DNA of 64,000 nucleotides from Candidatus Gastranaerophilales bacterium (GTDB taxonomy: Bacteria; Cyanobacteriota; Vampirovibrionia; Gastranaerophilales; Gastranaerophilaceae): positions 62,001 through 126,000 of the forward strand of contig CALUWC010000004.1 of the NCBI GenBank assembly GCA_944324395.1, in the 5' to 3' direction. Both the position numbers and the translations under genes were made by a program. Position 1 is the stretch's first letter, and the number at the start of each line of letters is the position of its first letter. Of this stretch, positions 34,832-43,830 are shown one piece after another. The notes beneath the pieces are model-generated. The model worked only from the letters and a program-made list of their open reading frames with translations. It had not been told where the DNA came from and did not search any database.

Positions 34832-36070
34832 TTAATATACGCTTATTAAATTTCCCTGCTTATCAAAGTCCATAAGCATTTTATTGCCGGTAACAGCATC
34901 TATGTCCACATAAGATTCAGGAATATCGTCTTTTGAGTATTTTATCATCTTTTCTGATTTATTTTTGTGATTTACAACACTTACTTCTTTAGAATTGTCT
35001 TTATTAAATACCGTAAGTTTTTCAACATCTTTTGACAAACGCTCACTGATGATATAACTATCCGGATTGAATGTAATTATTTTCGGATTATTGATATCTT
35101 TTTGATCCATAATAGTATTCAAATTACCATTGATATCAAATCTATGAATAACCATGCCGCCATCTGTTGTTAAAGTAGTAATTGCTTCAAGCATTCCGTT
35201 TGAATAGTAAGTTTTATTACCTTGAATTTGTTTTGGTTCATAACCTAAGAGATACGGCTGTGCAGGAACCAATTCTGGATCAGAAGCAGGATTTTTGCCG
35301 GTTGTATTAGGTATAGGAGTTTTTGTTTCTACAGATCTGCCCTGTAACACTCCGTTTTTAAATTTTAAGGTTTCTTTTGAATTTTTAACAGCATCTTTTG
35401 TCAAAATACTGCGTACATTGCCATTTTTATCAAAGTCAATTTTTCTGCTTATATTTTGATTTGTATTAGTTTCAATAACAGATGAAACGTTATCTTTGAA
35501 ATTTACGGCATATTCTTTTACGGTGCCGTTTGGCTCATATTCTTTTTCCCAGGCGGAATAAGGTTTTCCGTTATTATAGAGTGTTCCGCTTATTTCTTTA
35601 CCTGTTTCAGGTGAGAATTTTAGTATTTCAATCATTGAAATTTTCGGCAATTGCCCCTGTCTGATAATATTCAAATTTTCCTGACGTCTAATGAGTCTGC
35701 CTTCATTATCAAAAGCTTCAATTTTACTGATTGCATCATTTGGAGCCTGAATATCCATTTTATAAACAATAGTACCATTTTCGGATTTTGAAATTATAGA
35801 ATCCAATTCTCCGGTTGAAGAATAAATTCGTTCTCCCTTTATTGCTTTTATTGCTTCCGGCAGCAGTACTGTCGGCAAAAGAGGTTGAATATTTTTAGAT
35901 GCAGGCTTGGCAACCATTGGCATATTATAAGATGCCAATGCATTAGCACCGTTTATATTTACTCCGGAAATTTGAGAATTTACAGTTCTTTGTTGTACGG
36001 GGTTTGTATTTAAAACGTTTTGTATTCCAGAATTTTGAACCATTGGTAAAGAATTTACAGAATCAATCAT
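34832..36070 (-). CDS. Repeat protein of unknown function, 412 aa
   Basis: The protein begins MIDSVNSLPMVQNSGIQNVL, has no signal peptide, and carries short beta-repeats of the type FDKNGNVRSILTKDAV, YNNGKPYSAWEKEY, YYSNGMLEAITTLTTDGG and FDINGNLNTIMDQ. These resemble MORN/YwqK-type or RHS-like beta-strand repeats. A Pro/Asn-rich linker lies around 255-275. It is similar in style to the middle of the 654-aa protein at 22036. It is convergent with thiE. Function unknown; a surface or secreted role is a guess. Confidence 0.6.
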   Translation of the reverse strand: MIDSVNSLPMVQNSGIQNVLNTNPVQQRTVNSQISGVNINGANALASYNMPMVAKPASKNIQPLLPTVLLPEAIKAIKGERIYSSTGELDSIISKSENGTIVYKMDIQAPNDAISKIEAFDNEGRLIRRQENLNIIRQGQLPKISMIEILKFSPETGKEISGTLYNNGKPYSAWEKEYEPNGTVKEYAVNFKDNVSSVIETNTNQNISRKIDFDKNGNVRSILTKDAVKNSKETLKFKNGVLQGRSVETKTPIPNTTGKNPASDPELVPAQPYLLGYEPKQIQGNKTYYSNGMLEAITTLTTDGGMVIHRFDINGNLNTIMDQKDINNPKIITFNPDSYIISERLSKDVEKLTVFNKDNSKEVSVVNHKNKSEKMIKYSKDDIPESYVDIDAVTGNKMLMDFDKQGNLISVY

Positions 36071-36241
36071 ACTACCTGCCTTAAAAAAAATTACACTACA
36101 CTATAGTATAAAAGTAAATAAATAAAAAATATTGCCTTTTTGTAACTTTTTGTAAATTGTTAATTATTTTTGAATATGCAAGATTTTGAAATTTTTGTAG
36201 TATAATTGGTTTAAGGGATAGTTTTTGAAGAAGGAGCAACA

Positions 36242-37612
36242 ATGTTCGGAGTAATATTGGCAGGAGGTTCAGGAAGCAGATTATGGCCATTATCAAGAGA
36301 ATTGTATCCTAAGCAGCTTTTAAATTTATATGAAGAAAAGAGTTTGCTGCAATCTACTTTCGAAAGGTTAAATAAATTTATTCCCGCACAAAATATTATC
36401 AGTGTAACTAATGTAAAACACCAGGCTAATGTTAAAATGCAACTTAGTAAAATTGATTCAGGTTCAATTATTCTGGCAGAACCAATTTCTAAAAACACAG
36501 CTCCCGCTATTGCACTGAGTGTCAAATATATTATTGAAAACAGCAAAAATGACGAAACCATTCTTGTTGTACCGTCAGATTTACTTATTGAAAATAATGA
36601 AAAATTTATTCAAACAATAAATGAAGCACAAAAATTTGTCGATAAAGGTTATGTTGTAACTTTCGGAATAAAACCTGATTATCCGGAAACAGGTTTTGGT
36701 TATATATATGCAGAAAATAACATTGTCAAACGTTTTACGGAAAAACCTGATAAACAAACTGCCGGCGAATATATTAAAAGTCCGAATTATTACTGGAACA
36801 GCGGAATATTTATGTTCAAAGCTTCTGTTATTATGAAAGAATTTGAACATTATTGTCCTGAAATCTCATCTATTATAAAAAATATAAATTGTTCAGATAA
36901 AACAATTCCATTTACCGAGTTTGAAAAAATGCCTTCTATATCTATTGATTATGCTGTTATGGAAAAAAGCAATAATATAGCAATGATAGAATTAAAATCT
37001 GATTGGAAAGACTTAGGTTCCTGGAAATCTATTTATGAAGTAAGTCCAAAAGATAACAATAACAATGTTTTTATCGGACATGTTCTTGATGAAAGTTCAA
37101 AAAATTCTTTTGTATATGCTTCATCAAAACTTGTAGCAACAATCGGACTTGAAGATACTGTTGTTATAGAAACTGAAGACGCAATATTAGCCTGCAAAAA
37201 GGATAAAACAGAAGAAGTTAAACAAATATATGAAACTCTGAAAGAACAGCATGATGATACTCAAAAAGTTCACAAAACAGTTTACAGACCATGGGGATTT
37301 TATACCGTAATAGCAGAAGGTAAAGGGTTTCAGACAAAAATTATCCACGTTAATCCGGGTCAGCAATTATCCGTTCAATCACACAACTATAGAAGTGAAC
37401 ACTGGGTTGTTCTTTCCGGTATGGCAAAGGTTGTTCTTGAAGGTGAAGACCACATTCTTTCTCCGGGACATAGTATTGATATAGCAGTAAAAGCTATTCA
37501 TTCTCTGCAAAATCCTTATGAAGAAGATTTAGAAATTATAGAAGTTCAAAAAGGCGATATCCTGTCAGAAGACGATATCATTCGTTATCAGGACATATAC
37601 GGTCGTGCTTAA
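36242..37612 (+). CDS. manC: Mannose-1-phosphate guanylyltransferase / mannose-6-phosphate isomerase
   Basis: The bifunctional enzyme makes GDP-mannose for surface glycans. Residues 1-340 are a nucleotidyltransferase with GVILAGGSGSRLWPLSRELY (signature, with PKQ) and FTEKPDKQTAGEY. Residues about 350-456 are a cupin with YRPWGFYTVIAEGKGFQTK, SVQSHNYRSEHWVVLSG and the final DIIRYQDIYGR, as in ManC/AlgA. AAGGAGCAAC precedes the ATG and TATAAT lies at 36201-36206. It probably feeds the glycan genes near 47-51 kb. Confidence 0.93.
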   Translation: MFGVILAGGSGSRLWPLSRELYPKQLLNLYEEKSLLQSTFERLNKFIPAQNIISVTNVKHQANVKMQLSKIDSGSIILAEPISKNTAPAIALSVKYIIENSKNDETILVVPSDLLIENNEKFIQTINEAQKFVDKGYVVTFGIKPDYPETGFGYIYAENNIVKRFTEKPDKQTAGEYIKSPNYYWNSGIFMFKASVIMKEFEHYCPEISSIIKNINCSDKTIPFTEFEKMPSISIDYAVMEKSNNIAMIELKSDWKDLGSWKSIYEVSPKDNNNNVFIGHVLDESSKNSFVYASSKLVATIGLEDTVVIETEDAILACKKDKTEEVKQIYETLKEQHDDTQKVHKTVYRPWGFYTVIAEGKGFQTKIIHVNPGQQLSVQSHNYRSEHWVVLSGMAKVVLEGEDHILSPGHSIDIAVKAIHSLQNPYEEDLEIIEVQKGDILSEDDIIRYQDIYGRA

Positions 37613-37696
37613 TTGATTATAATATTGAATATATGTAACAATATGTAAAGATTATATATTTTTTATATATTATTTAGCAATTTTATCTTTTACAAA

Positions 37697-37725
37697 TTGT
37701 TTATAATAATATAACGAGGTATAAT
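37697..37725 (+). promoter_or_regulatory. Sigma-70-type promoter before a short ORF and structured RNA
   Basis: TTGTTT (37697-37702) and TATAAT (37720-37725) are 17 bases apart. The predicted start falls at about 37732, directly on the ATG at 37733. The transcript would be leaderless if the ORF is real, or a non-coding RNA if it is not. Confidence 0.6.
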
Positions 37726-37732
37726 TATAATC

Positions 37733-37918
37733 ATGGTCGAGAAAGCTGAACAAAACTTAAAAGTAATTAGAAGAGATGCTCCAGAGACGAGAGAACAAGA
37801 AGTTGTTGATAAAAATCGGCAGACTCGGCAGACAAATCCCATTGTAAGAAAGTTGCTGGACTTCAGTTTATCTGACAAAACCTGCAAATTTTCAGTCAAA
37901 GATTTGTTTAAAAGATAG
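37733..37918 (+). CDS. Possible small protein, 61 aa
   Basis: The ORF starts MVEKAEQNLKVIRRDAPETR and ends LSDKTCKFSVKDLFKR. It is charged and soluble. No Shine-Dalgarno lies at a useful distance (GAGG is 13 bases away), but the promoter predicts a transcript that begins at the ATG. It may instead be the 5' part of a non-coding RNA that continues to 38055. I recognise no family. Confidence 0.4.
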   Translation: MVEKAEQNLKVIRRDAPETREQEVVDKNRQTRQTNPIVRKLLDFSLSDKTCKFSVKDLFKR

Positions 37919-38055
37919 GCTCGTGTAGCACGGTTTTATGAGGATCGACACGCTGGGTAATTCTTGCGGTTTGTGAGGAGCCGAAAATAGTTATACTTCG
38001 TTTCCCCATTCGGGGTAGTGAAGTTTAAAAAGCTGGTAGGTTGAATAATTTTTTT
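37918..38055 (+). ncRNA. Candidate structured RNA element
   Basis: GGCTC (37918-37922) can pair with GAGCC (37978-37982), enclosing a CGTG-TAG-CACG hairpin (37922-37932) and a CACGC/GCG stem. A second hairpin follows: ACTTC (37995-37999), CCCC (38004-38007), loop, GGGG (38012-38015), GAAGT (38020-38024), with a symmetric four-base internal loop. The region is richer in G and C than its surroundings and ends in TTTTTTT (38050-38056 area). I could not match it to tmRNA, RNase P, SRP RNA or a known riboswitch. Confidence 0.45.
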
Positions 38056-38059
38056 AATT

Positions 38060-38572
38060 ATGTACGAAATAAAAAAACAAATTTATCCGGATTTCACTAA
38101 AAATCAAAAGTCTGCACTATGTAACTTTTTACGTGCATTGGTAAAAAAATCAATGGATTTAACAGTTGATGAAATTTTTGAGAGTTTTATCGCTGATGAA
38201 AAATATTATCTTGAATTACATTGTTCAAGATTTGAATTCTTGGCAGATATTATTGATAATGAGGTTTTTAAATCAGATACTATTAAATATTTAAAAGAAT
38301 GCAAAAAATATTACGAATACAAAGAAAAACAACGGCCGATTATTGAAGCAAACAAAGCTTATGAAAAACAAAAGAGAAAATTTTTACAAGAAGTTAAAAT
38401 GTCCAAAGAAAAACCAACAAAAAAACAACTTTATTACTATGACAGACTATGTAAAAAATATGGACTTGAAAAAATAGAATTAACTTCAAAACTTGAAGCC
38501 CGCAATGAAATTGATAAAATAATAACAGAACATCAAGCAGAATATAAAATAGATTTGGAAAGAGAAGAATAA
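38060..38572 (+). CDS. Hypothetical protein, 170 aa, upstream of prmC
   Basis: A helical, charged protein beginning MYEIKKQIYPDFTKNQKSAL. Residues about 95-120 are strongly basic (AYEKQKRKFLQEVKMSKEKP). The C-terminal part KPTKKQLYYYDRLCKKYGLE resembles the short P-T/S-xKQ-x2-Y-x2-L module seen at the ends of some helicases and replication proteins. No ribosome binding site is visible. prmC starts four bases after its stop. Function unknown. Confidence 0.6.
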   Translation: MYEIKKQIYPDFTKNQKSALCNFLRALVKKSMDLTVDEIFESFIADEKYYLELHCSRFEFLADIIDNEVFKSDTIKYLKECKKYYEYKEKQRPIIEANKAYEKQKRKFLQEVKMSKEKPTKKQLYYYDRLCKKYGLEKIELTSKLEARNEIDKIITEHQAEYKIDLEREE

Positions 38573-38575
38573 AAT

Positions 38576-39412
38576 ATGCTAATACCTGATATAGTAAAAA
38601 TCCTGACAGATTCAGGCATCGAACAAAATGAAGCAAATATTGAAATCAGACTTCTTATTGAACATTTCACAGGTTTTTCTCCTGTTGATATTATATTGGG
38701 GAAAAAGCTTGATGAAGAAAAATTAAAAATTGTTGAAGAAAAAGCAAAATACAGAGCTTCAACAAAAAAACCCATTCAATATATCATAGGTTTGGCAGAC
38801 TTTATGGGTGAAAAATTTTCTGTAAACCCATCCGTTTTAATACCGAGAGATGAAACTGAAATTTTAGTCAGAAAAGCTGTCGAAATAATCAATCAAAATA
38901 AATTTAAACAGGCCCTTGAGATTGGAACAGGTTCCGGTTGTATAGCATGTATGGTTGCAAAATTAACTTCCTGCCAGATTATAGGAACAGATATTTCAAC
39001 AGAAGCAATTCATACGGCTTTTTCAAATATGGAAAAAATGGAACTTTTTAACAAGGCAACATTCAGAAAGTCTGATATTTATTCAAAAATCAGACCTGAA
39101 GAAAATTTCGATATAATCATATCTAATCCGCCATATATCCCGCCCCAATTAAAAAAAACAATACAAACAGAAGTGACCTTTGAACCTGATTCCGCTCTTT
39201 ATACAAAAGATGAAAAAGGGCTGGAATTTTATGAAAAAATTATAAAAGATGCACCAAAATTTTTAAATCCGAAAGGGTTTATTCTTTTTGAACTTGGTTT
39301 GGGACAAAGTTTTGATGTTGCACAACTTTTAGATAATCATGGATTTAAAAATATCCAGGTTGTAAAAGATCTTGCAAATATTGACAGAGTAATATTTGGG
39401 CAGCTTAATTAA
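38576..39412 (+). CDS. prmC: Peptide chain release factor N5-glutamine methyltransferase
   Basis: PrmC methylates the GGQ glutamine of release factors. The 278-residue protein has the N-terminal helical domain with RASTKKPIQYIIGLADFMGE, the substrate loop VLIPRDETEILV, SAM motif LEIGTGSGCIACMVAK, and the catalytic NPPYIP with flanking DIIISNPPYIPP. The length is typical. It shares a probable transcript with the 170-aa gene and overlaps the convergent bioC gene by four bases. prfA is not adjacent. Confidence 0.94.
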   Translation: MLIPDIVKILTDSGIEQNEANIEIRLLIEHFTGFSPVDIILGKKLDEEKLKIVEEKAKYRASTKKPIQYIIGLADFMGEKFSVNPSVLIPRDETEILVRKAVEIINQNKFKQALEIGTGSGCIACMVAKLTSCQIIGTDISTEAIHTAFSNMEKMELFNKATFRKSDIYSKIRPEENFDIIISNPPYIPPQLKKTIQTEVTFEPDSALYTKDEKGLEFYEKIIKDAPKFLNPKGFILFELGLGQSFDVAQLLDNHGFKNIQVVKDLANIDRVIFGQLN

Positions 39413-40152
39413 GTTTTACGTTTGGCAATAACTATTATTGGGGAATAAGTAAGTATAGCCTGCGGATACTTTCTTGAAAATCTATCGCAAAAATCTTTAA
39501 CCTTAGCAACTGTCCATGTTTTTTCAGAAAGGGAATTTACTCCCGTATTTTTTAAATGTGCCAAAAGTTCTAACGGGGTTTTAAATTTCATTTCCTCATA
39601 AAAACTTTCACAATATAGTATTTCAAAATTATGGTTTGTCAAAATAGATTTTATTTCTTCCTGGGATTTATATTTTAAAGAAAGTCCGGTGATTTCTTTA
39701 ATTTCTTTAAAATTATCAGGAGTAAAACTGGAGAAAGCTAAAATCGCTTCTTTAGCCATATGCCGTTTTAAAATATCAATTGCTTTATCTAAATTCTCAA
39801 ACCACTGAAACATTGCATTCGAAACAACCAAATCTGCTTTTTTTGAAGGTTTAATTTTTAATGCATTACCACAGAAAAATTGAGCATTCGGGATTAATTT
39901 TTGAACATAAATTTTTGATTTTTCAACCAAGTCATTTGCACAATAATTCTTAAATGAAATATCCTTTATAACACGTTTTGTCAAAAGCCCAGTTCCTGAA
40001 CCCAATTCCAAAATACTATCAAAATGGTTTGAAAATTTAACCAGTTCAATAATCATTTTAGATGCCATTAAATCTTGAACTACAGCATTCTTATTATAAC
40101 TTTCCATACTTTTTTCAAATTGTTTTTTTATGTGTTTATAGTCTGTCTGCAT
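39409..40152 (-). CDS. bioC: Malonyl-ACP O-methyltransferase BioC
   Basis: BioC methylates malonyl-ACP to start pimelate synthesis by the fatty-acid route. The 247-residue protein has IKKQFEKSMESYNKNAVVQ, SAM motif ILELGSGTGLLTK, LVVSNAMFQWFENLDKA and the late AFSSFTPDNFKEIKEITGL, all typical of BioC. It overlaps bioG by 25 bases and is last in the bioF-bioG-bioC operon. Confidence 0.92.
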   Translation of the reverse strand: MQTDYKHIKKQFEKSMESYNKNAVVQDLMASKMIIELVKFSNHFDSILELGSGTGLLTKRVIKDISFKNYCANDLVEKSKIYVQKLIPNAQFFCGNALKIKPSKKADLVVSNAMFQWFENLDKAIDILKRHMAKEAILAFSSFTPDNFKEIKEITGLSLKYKSQEEIKSILTNHNFEILYCESFYEEMKFKTPLELLAHLKNTGVNSLSEKTWTVAKVKDFCDRFSRKYPQAILTYSPIIVIAKRKT

Positions 40153-40811
40153 TTTAAAATTTCATCCCAGCTTGCAAAATAATAATATAAATAATGTCCA
40201 TACGGAACAGTTATTAAAGATACATTATTGTTTTTATGACTTGCAATTTGATTTTTCGGAGGAATAATTTTGTCATAATCACTTACTATAGCTAAATCAT
40301 AAAACCTTTCATACTCAATATTTGTATTTTTAATCAATTTGTAAAGATTTTCCAGTTCTGAAGCTCGGTTTTCTATTGTCCTGCGTATAGGATAACTACT
40401 ATATAAACTAAATTCTTCTTCTGTTAAAAACAGATTTTGATAGAATTTCCCTTCCAATCCTTTGGCCGCATGTTTTAATGTTAATTCAAACATGCGAACA
40501 GGAATTCCAAAATTATCATCAACCGGAGTAACAGTTCCGTTTATTGCAAGTTTATAATTAAAATCTTTAAAGTGATCTTTTAGCAAATATGCAACAAAAA
40601 CTCCCATTGACCAGGTAATGAGATTTTTATTTTCATAGAACTTAAAATCGTCAAACTCTTTTGGTATTGATAACTCGTTATAATCATACACAAAAAGAAT
40701 ATCATAATCATTTTTTCCAAGGCTGATAAACGGATAATAATCAAAACTCCAGCCTGCAAAAAATACTATCAAATTTTTATTATTATTTTTGTTTAACCAA
40801 TAAGCTTGCAT
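40128..40811 (-). CDS. bioG: Pimeloyl-ACP methyl ester esterase BioG
   Basis: BioG removes the methyl ester to release pimeloyl-ACP, doing the job of BioH. The 227-residue alpha/beta hydrolase (DUF452) has VFFAGWSFDYYPF near the start, the nucleophile elbow TWSMGVFVAYLL, INGTVTPVDDNFGIP, a late Asp in IVSDYDKIIPPKNQ and the catalytic His in PYGHYLYYY. It overlaps bioF by 29 bases and bioC by 25 bases, so translation of the three is probably coupled. Confidence 0.9.
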   Translation of the reverse strand: MQAYWLNKNNNKNLIVFFAGWSFDYYPFISLGKNDYDILFVYDYNELSIPKEFDDFKFYENKNLITWSMGVFVAYLLKDHFKDFNYKLAINGTVTPVDDNFGIPVRMFELTLKHAAKGLEGKFYQNLFLTEEEFSLYSSYPIRRTIENRASELENLYKLIKNTNIEYERFYDLAIVSDYDKIIPPKNQIASHKNNNVSLITVPYGHYLYYYFASWDEILKCRQTINT

Positions 40812-41922
40812 TAATTTTCTCCATCAATAAATTTACTTCTTCTTCTTCTATTTCACATGTAAGAGATAATCGTATTCTGGATGTACCTGTAGGAACAGTA
40901 GGAGGTCTTATAGGAAGTGTGAAATAGCCATTATGAAATAAAATCTCACACAAATCAACAGTGTCTTTATTTTCTCCGACAATAACAGGAATTATCTGAC
41001 TGCTGCTGCCCATTTGTCTTGCTATTTTTAGCATTCTTTGGCGTTTTATTTTTGTCTGCGGAAACTTATTTTCAATAATCCATTTTGAAAAAGCAATACA
41101 TATTGGCGGCAAAGCCGTAGAAAAAATAAACGGACGGGATTTGTTTATCAAAAAGTCAATTAAAATTTCTGAACCTACAGCAAAGGCACCCATTGATCCG
41201 ACAGATTTTCCAAATGTTCCGACAACTAAATCAACGTCATCAAGTATTCCTAAATCTTCGGCTACTCCCAGTCCTTTTTCTCCAAAAACTCCAAAGGCAT
41301 GAGCTTCGTCTATAATTAAATTACAATTATACCTTTTCTTCAATTCAACAAGTTTTTTCAAATCTTCAATATCACCGTCCATTGAAAAAACACTTTCTGT
41401 TATTATAAATGCATTTTTATAATTTTCACGCTCTTTTATTAAAAGTTTTTCCAAAGCTTCCATGTTATTGTGCGGAAATCTAAAAAATTTACCTTCCGAT
41501 AATCGCATACCGTCAATTATACTTGCATGATTTAATTTATCAGAAAAAATAACATCACCTTTCTGATTCAAAGCACTTGAAATTCCTACATTAGCATGAT
41601 ATCCGCTGTTGAATAATAATGCAGCTTCTTTCTTATATAAACTTGATAAAAGATTTTCCAACTCTTTATATATTGGCAAAGTTCCGGTCAAAAGGCGGGA
41701 TGAAGCACTGCCAAAAGAAAATTCATACCCTGCAAAATCTAAAAATTCTTTAGTAATTTCTTTATTATCCGCAAAATTCAAATAATTATTTGATGATAGA
41801 TTTAAAAGTTTTCGTCCCTTGTAATAAATATATTTTTTATCTTTATTCTCAAAATCTTTTAAATCCCTAAAATGCGAATGTTTTTTTAATTCTTCCAATA
41901 TATATTGATAGTCATTATACAT
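40783..41922 (-). CDS. bioF: 8-amino-7-oxononanoate synthase
   Basis: BioF condenses pimeloyl-ACP with alanine using PLP. The 379-residue enzyme has LNLSSNNYLNFAD, FNSGYHANVGISSAL, DKLNHASIIDGMRLS, LIIDEAHAFGVFGEKGLG and the PLP lysine in VVGTFGKSVGSMGAF. It heads the bioF-bioG-bioC operon, whose neighbours link biotin to the ACP-based fatty-acid genes at 26-33 kb. bioA, bioB and bioD are not in the window. Confidence 0.94.
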   Translation of the reverse strand: MYNDYQYILEELKKHSHFRDLKDFENKDKKYIYYKGRKLLNLSSNNYLNFADNKEITKEFLDFAGYEFSFGSASSRLLTGTLPIYKELENLLSSLYKKEAALLFNSGYHANVGISSALNQKGDVIFSDKLNHASIIDGMRLSEGKFFRFPHNNMEALEKLLIKERENYKNAFIITESVFSMDGDIEDLKKLVELKKRYNCNLIIDEAHAFGVFGEKGLGVAEDLGILDDVDLVVGTFGKSVGSMGAFAVGSEILIDFLINKSRPFIFSTALPPICIAFSKWIIENKFPQTKIKRQRMLKIARQMGSSSQIIPVIVGENKDTVDLCEILFHNGYFTLPIRPPTVPTGTSRIRLSLTCEIEEEEVNLLMEKINASLLVKQK

Positions 41923-41973
41923 AAAACTAATTTATGACAAACGGGCAACTATTTCAATATATAAGCAAACAAT

Positions 41974-42000
41974 AAAAAAGAACTCCATATACGGAGTTCT
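41974..42000 (-). terminator. Terminator downstream of the 114-aa gene
   Basis: On the minus strand AGAACTCC, a six-base loop and GGAGTTCT are followed by TTTTTT (41979-41974). It lies 22 bases after the stop at 42022 and upstream of bioF. Confidence 0.88.
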
Positions 42001-42021
42001 AACCTACTATTAAACTACCTT

Positions 42022-42366
42022 CTACTTTTCTATATGAATATTTTTACTTTCGTATTCTATACCCATTTCTTTCAATGTTTTAATGAAATTCTGAGCACAA
42101 ATTCTTTGAGCTTCCGGCGGAACAATTCGTAATATTTCAACAGTTCTGGATATCACCGGATCTTTATCATACCAACGGTTATTTGCATTTACAGGTTTAA
42201 CCATTGCATAAAATTTATCAATCGTTTCTTTTGAAACTTTTTCTTCGATTTTTTGTAAGAAAATTTCTGCCTGAGCTCTTAATTCTGTTTGATAGTTTCT
42301 TAAAAGCTCAATAACTTCTAATAATAACGGGTCATGATCGTACCAACGTTTATAAGTAGGACTCAT
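42022..42366 (-). CDS. Hypothetical protein with a duplicated RWYD motif, 114 aa
   Basis: The protein has two related halves: KRWYDHDPLLLEVIELLRNY (6-25) and NRWYDKDPVISRTVEILRIV (63-82), each followed by a helix with A..F...L spacing. The start codon lies inside the 3' end of murA (17-base overlap), so it is probably coupled to it. There is no signal peptide. I recognise no family; a small helical, possibly dimer-like protein. Confidence 0.65.
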   Translation of the reverse strand: MSPTYKRWYDHDPLLLEVIELLRNYQTELRAQAEIFLQKIEEKVSKETIDKFYAMVKPVNANNRWYDKDPVISRTVEILRIVPPEAQRICAQNFIKTLKEMGIEYESKNIHIEK

Positions 42367-43669
42367 TATGTGTACCCTCCGTTAGGTTTATCGGGGAATC
42401 GTCATTTCTTCGTTCAATTTTCCCTCCTAACAATCTTATCTTATTTTCAAAATTTTCGTATCCTCTATCTATATGATGTAGTTTTTCAACAACAGAATTA
42501 CCTTCTGCCATCAATGCGGCAACAACCAAAGAAGCTCCAGCTCTTAAATCACTGGCTGTTAATGTAGCTCCTGTAAGTTTTTTAACACCTTTTACAATAG
42601 CATGATTACGATCTTGATGAATATCTGCACCCATTCTGTTTAAATCAGGAACTTGCATAAACCTGTTTTCATAAAGACTCTCGGTTATAATACCAACACC
42701 GTTTGCCGTCGTTAAAAGTGTCATCGCCATTGACTGCAAATCTGTAGGAAAACCTGGATAAGGCTGGGTTACAAAATTTATTGAATTTAGCCTGTTTTTA
42801 CAGCTGACTTCCATTGAAGTCGGATCCAGTAATTTGATATTTGCACCCATCTTCAATAATTTATCAGTAAAGAATGTTAAATGTGCAGGGTAAATATCTC
42901 TAATAATACCTTTACCTTTAGTTGCAATAATAGCTGTCATAAAAGTTCCGGCCTCAATTCTATCCGGAATTGTTGTATATTCTATCGGATGTAAATCAGA
43001 TTGTTTAACACCATTTATAATAATTTCAGAGGTTCCAGCTCCGTTTACATCTGCGCCCATAGCATTTAAAAAGTTTGCCAAATCAACAATCTCAGGTTCC
43101 TGAGCAGCATTTTGAATTCTTGTGGAGCCTTCTGCCAAAACAGATGCCAGCATAATATTTTCAGTAGCACCAACAGACGGTATATCCAAATAAACCTCCG
43201 CACCAATTAGTCTGTTAGTTTTTGCATGAACATAACCGTTTTCAATTTTTATTTTTGCACCAAGTGCCTCTAAACCTCTAATATGGAAATCAACTCTTCT
43301 TTCACCTATTGCACAGCCACCTGGTAAAGCTACCTTTGCCTCTTTACATCTTGATACTAATGCTCCTAAAACAATAAAAGATGCTCTCATCTTACTTACA
43401 AGTTCGTAACTTGCAGTAATACTTGTAATATCAGTAGCATCTATTGTTAAAGACTTTTCTTCTTTATTATAACTTGTTTTGGCACCCAATTGTTCAATTA
43501 CACTAAGCATAATCTCAACATCCGTTAATGCCGGAACATTATATATTTTAGATTCACCTTTTACTAAAAGTGCTGCGGCCATCAATTTTAATACAGAATT
43601 TTTAGCGCCGCCTATAGATACTTCACCTTTTAATGGGGTTCCGCCTTTTATATAATATCTTTCTACCAA
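42350..43669 (-). CDS. murA: UDP-N-acetylglucosamine 1-carboxyvinyltransferase MurA
   Basis: MurA adds enolpyruvate to UDP-GlcNAc, the first committed step to peptidoglycan. The 439-residue protein has GGAKNSVLKLMAAALL with the active Lys22-region, the fosfomycin-target Cys119 in LPGGCAIGERRVDFH, IPDRIEAGTFM and QPYPGFPTDLQ. Having Cys rather than Asp at 119 predicts fosfomycin sensitivity. AAATTGG lies near the start; the ATG at 43669 starts VERYYIKGG. Confidence 0.95.
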   Translation of the reverse strand: MVERYYIKGGTPLKGEVSIGGAKNSVLKLMAAALLVKGESKIYNVPALTDVEIMLSVIEQLGAKTSYNKEEKSLTIDATDITSITASYELVSKMRASFIVLGALVSRCKEAKVALPGGCAIGERRVDFHIRGLEALGAKIKIENGYVHAKTNRLIGAEVYLDIPSVGATENIMLASVLAEGSTRIQNAAQEPEIVDLANFLNAMGADVNGAGTSEIIINGVKQSDLHPIEYTTIPDRIEAGTFMTAIIATKGKGIIRDIYPAHLTFFTDKLLKMGANIKLLDPTSMEVSCKNRLNSINFVTQPYPGFPTDLQSMAMTLLTTANGVGIITESLYENRFMQVPDLNRMGADIHQDRNHAIVKGVKKLTGATLTASDLRAGASLVVAALMAEGNSVVEKLHHIDRGYENFENKIRLLGGKIERRNDDSPINLTEGTHNESYL

Positions 43670-43830
43670 TTTTGCCTCCGAAAGAAATCTTTATCATATC
43701 TTCACTATACATAATAATACAATCTCGCTGTATTGTTGTAAATAAATTAAATTATGTAAAGATTGTATATACTCAAAAAAGCAATATTCTCATAAAAATT
43801 TTCTTTATATAAATACGGGGAAATTAGAAT

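Noticed and set aside
37733-38055. tmRNA, RNase P or SRP RNA
   Set aside because: No tag reading frame, no CCA-type 3' end, no conserved RNase P core (GAAAGTCCGGGC type) and no GGAA/GCAGCC SRP loop were found.
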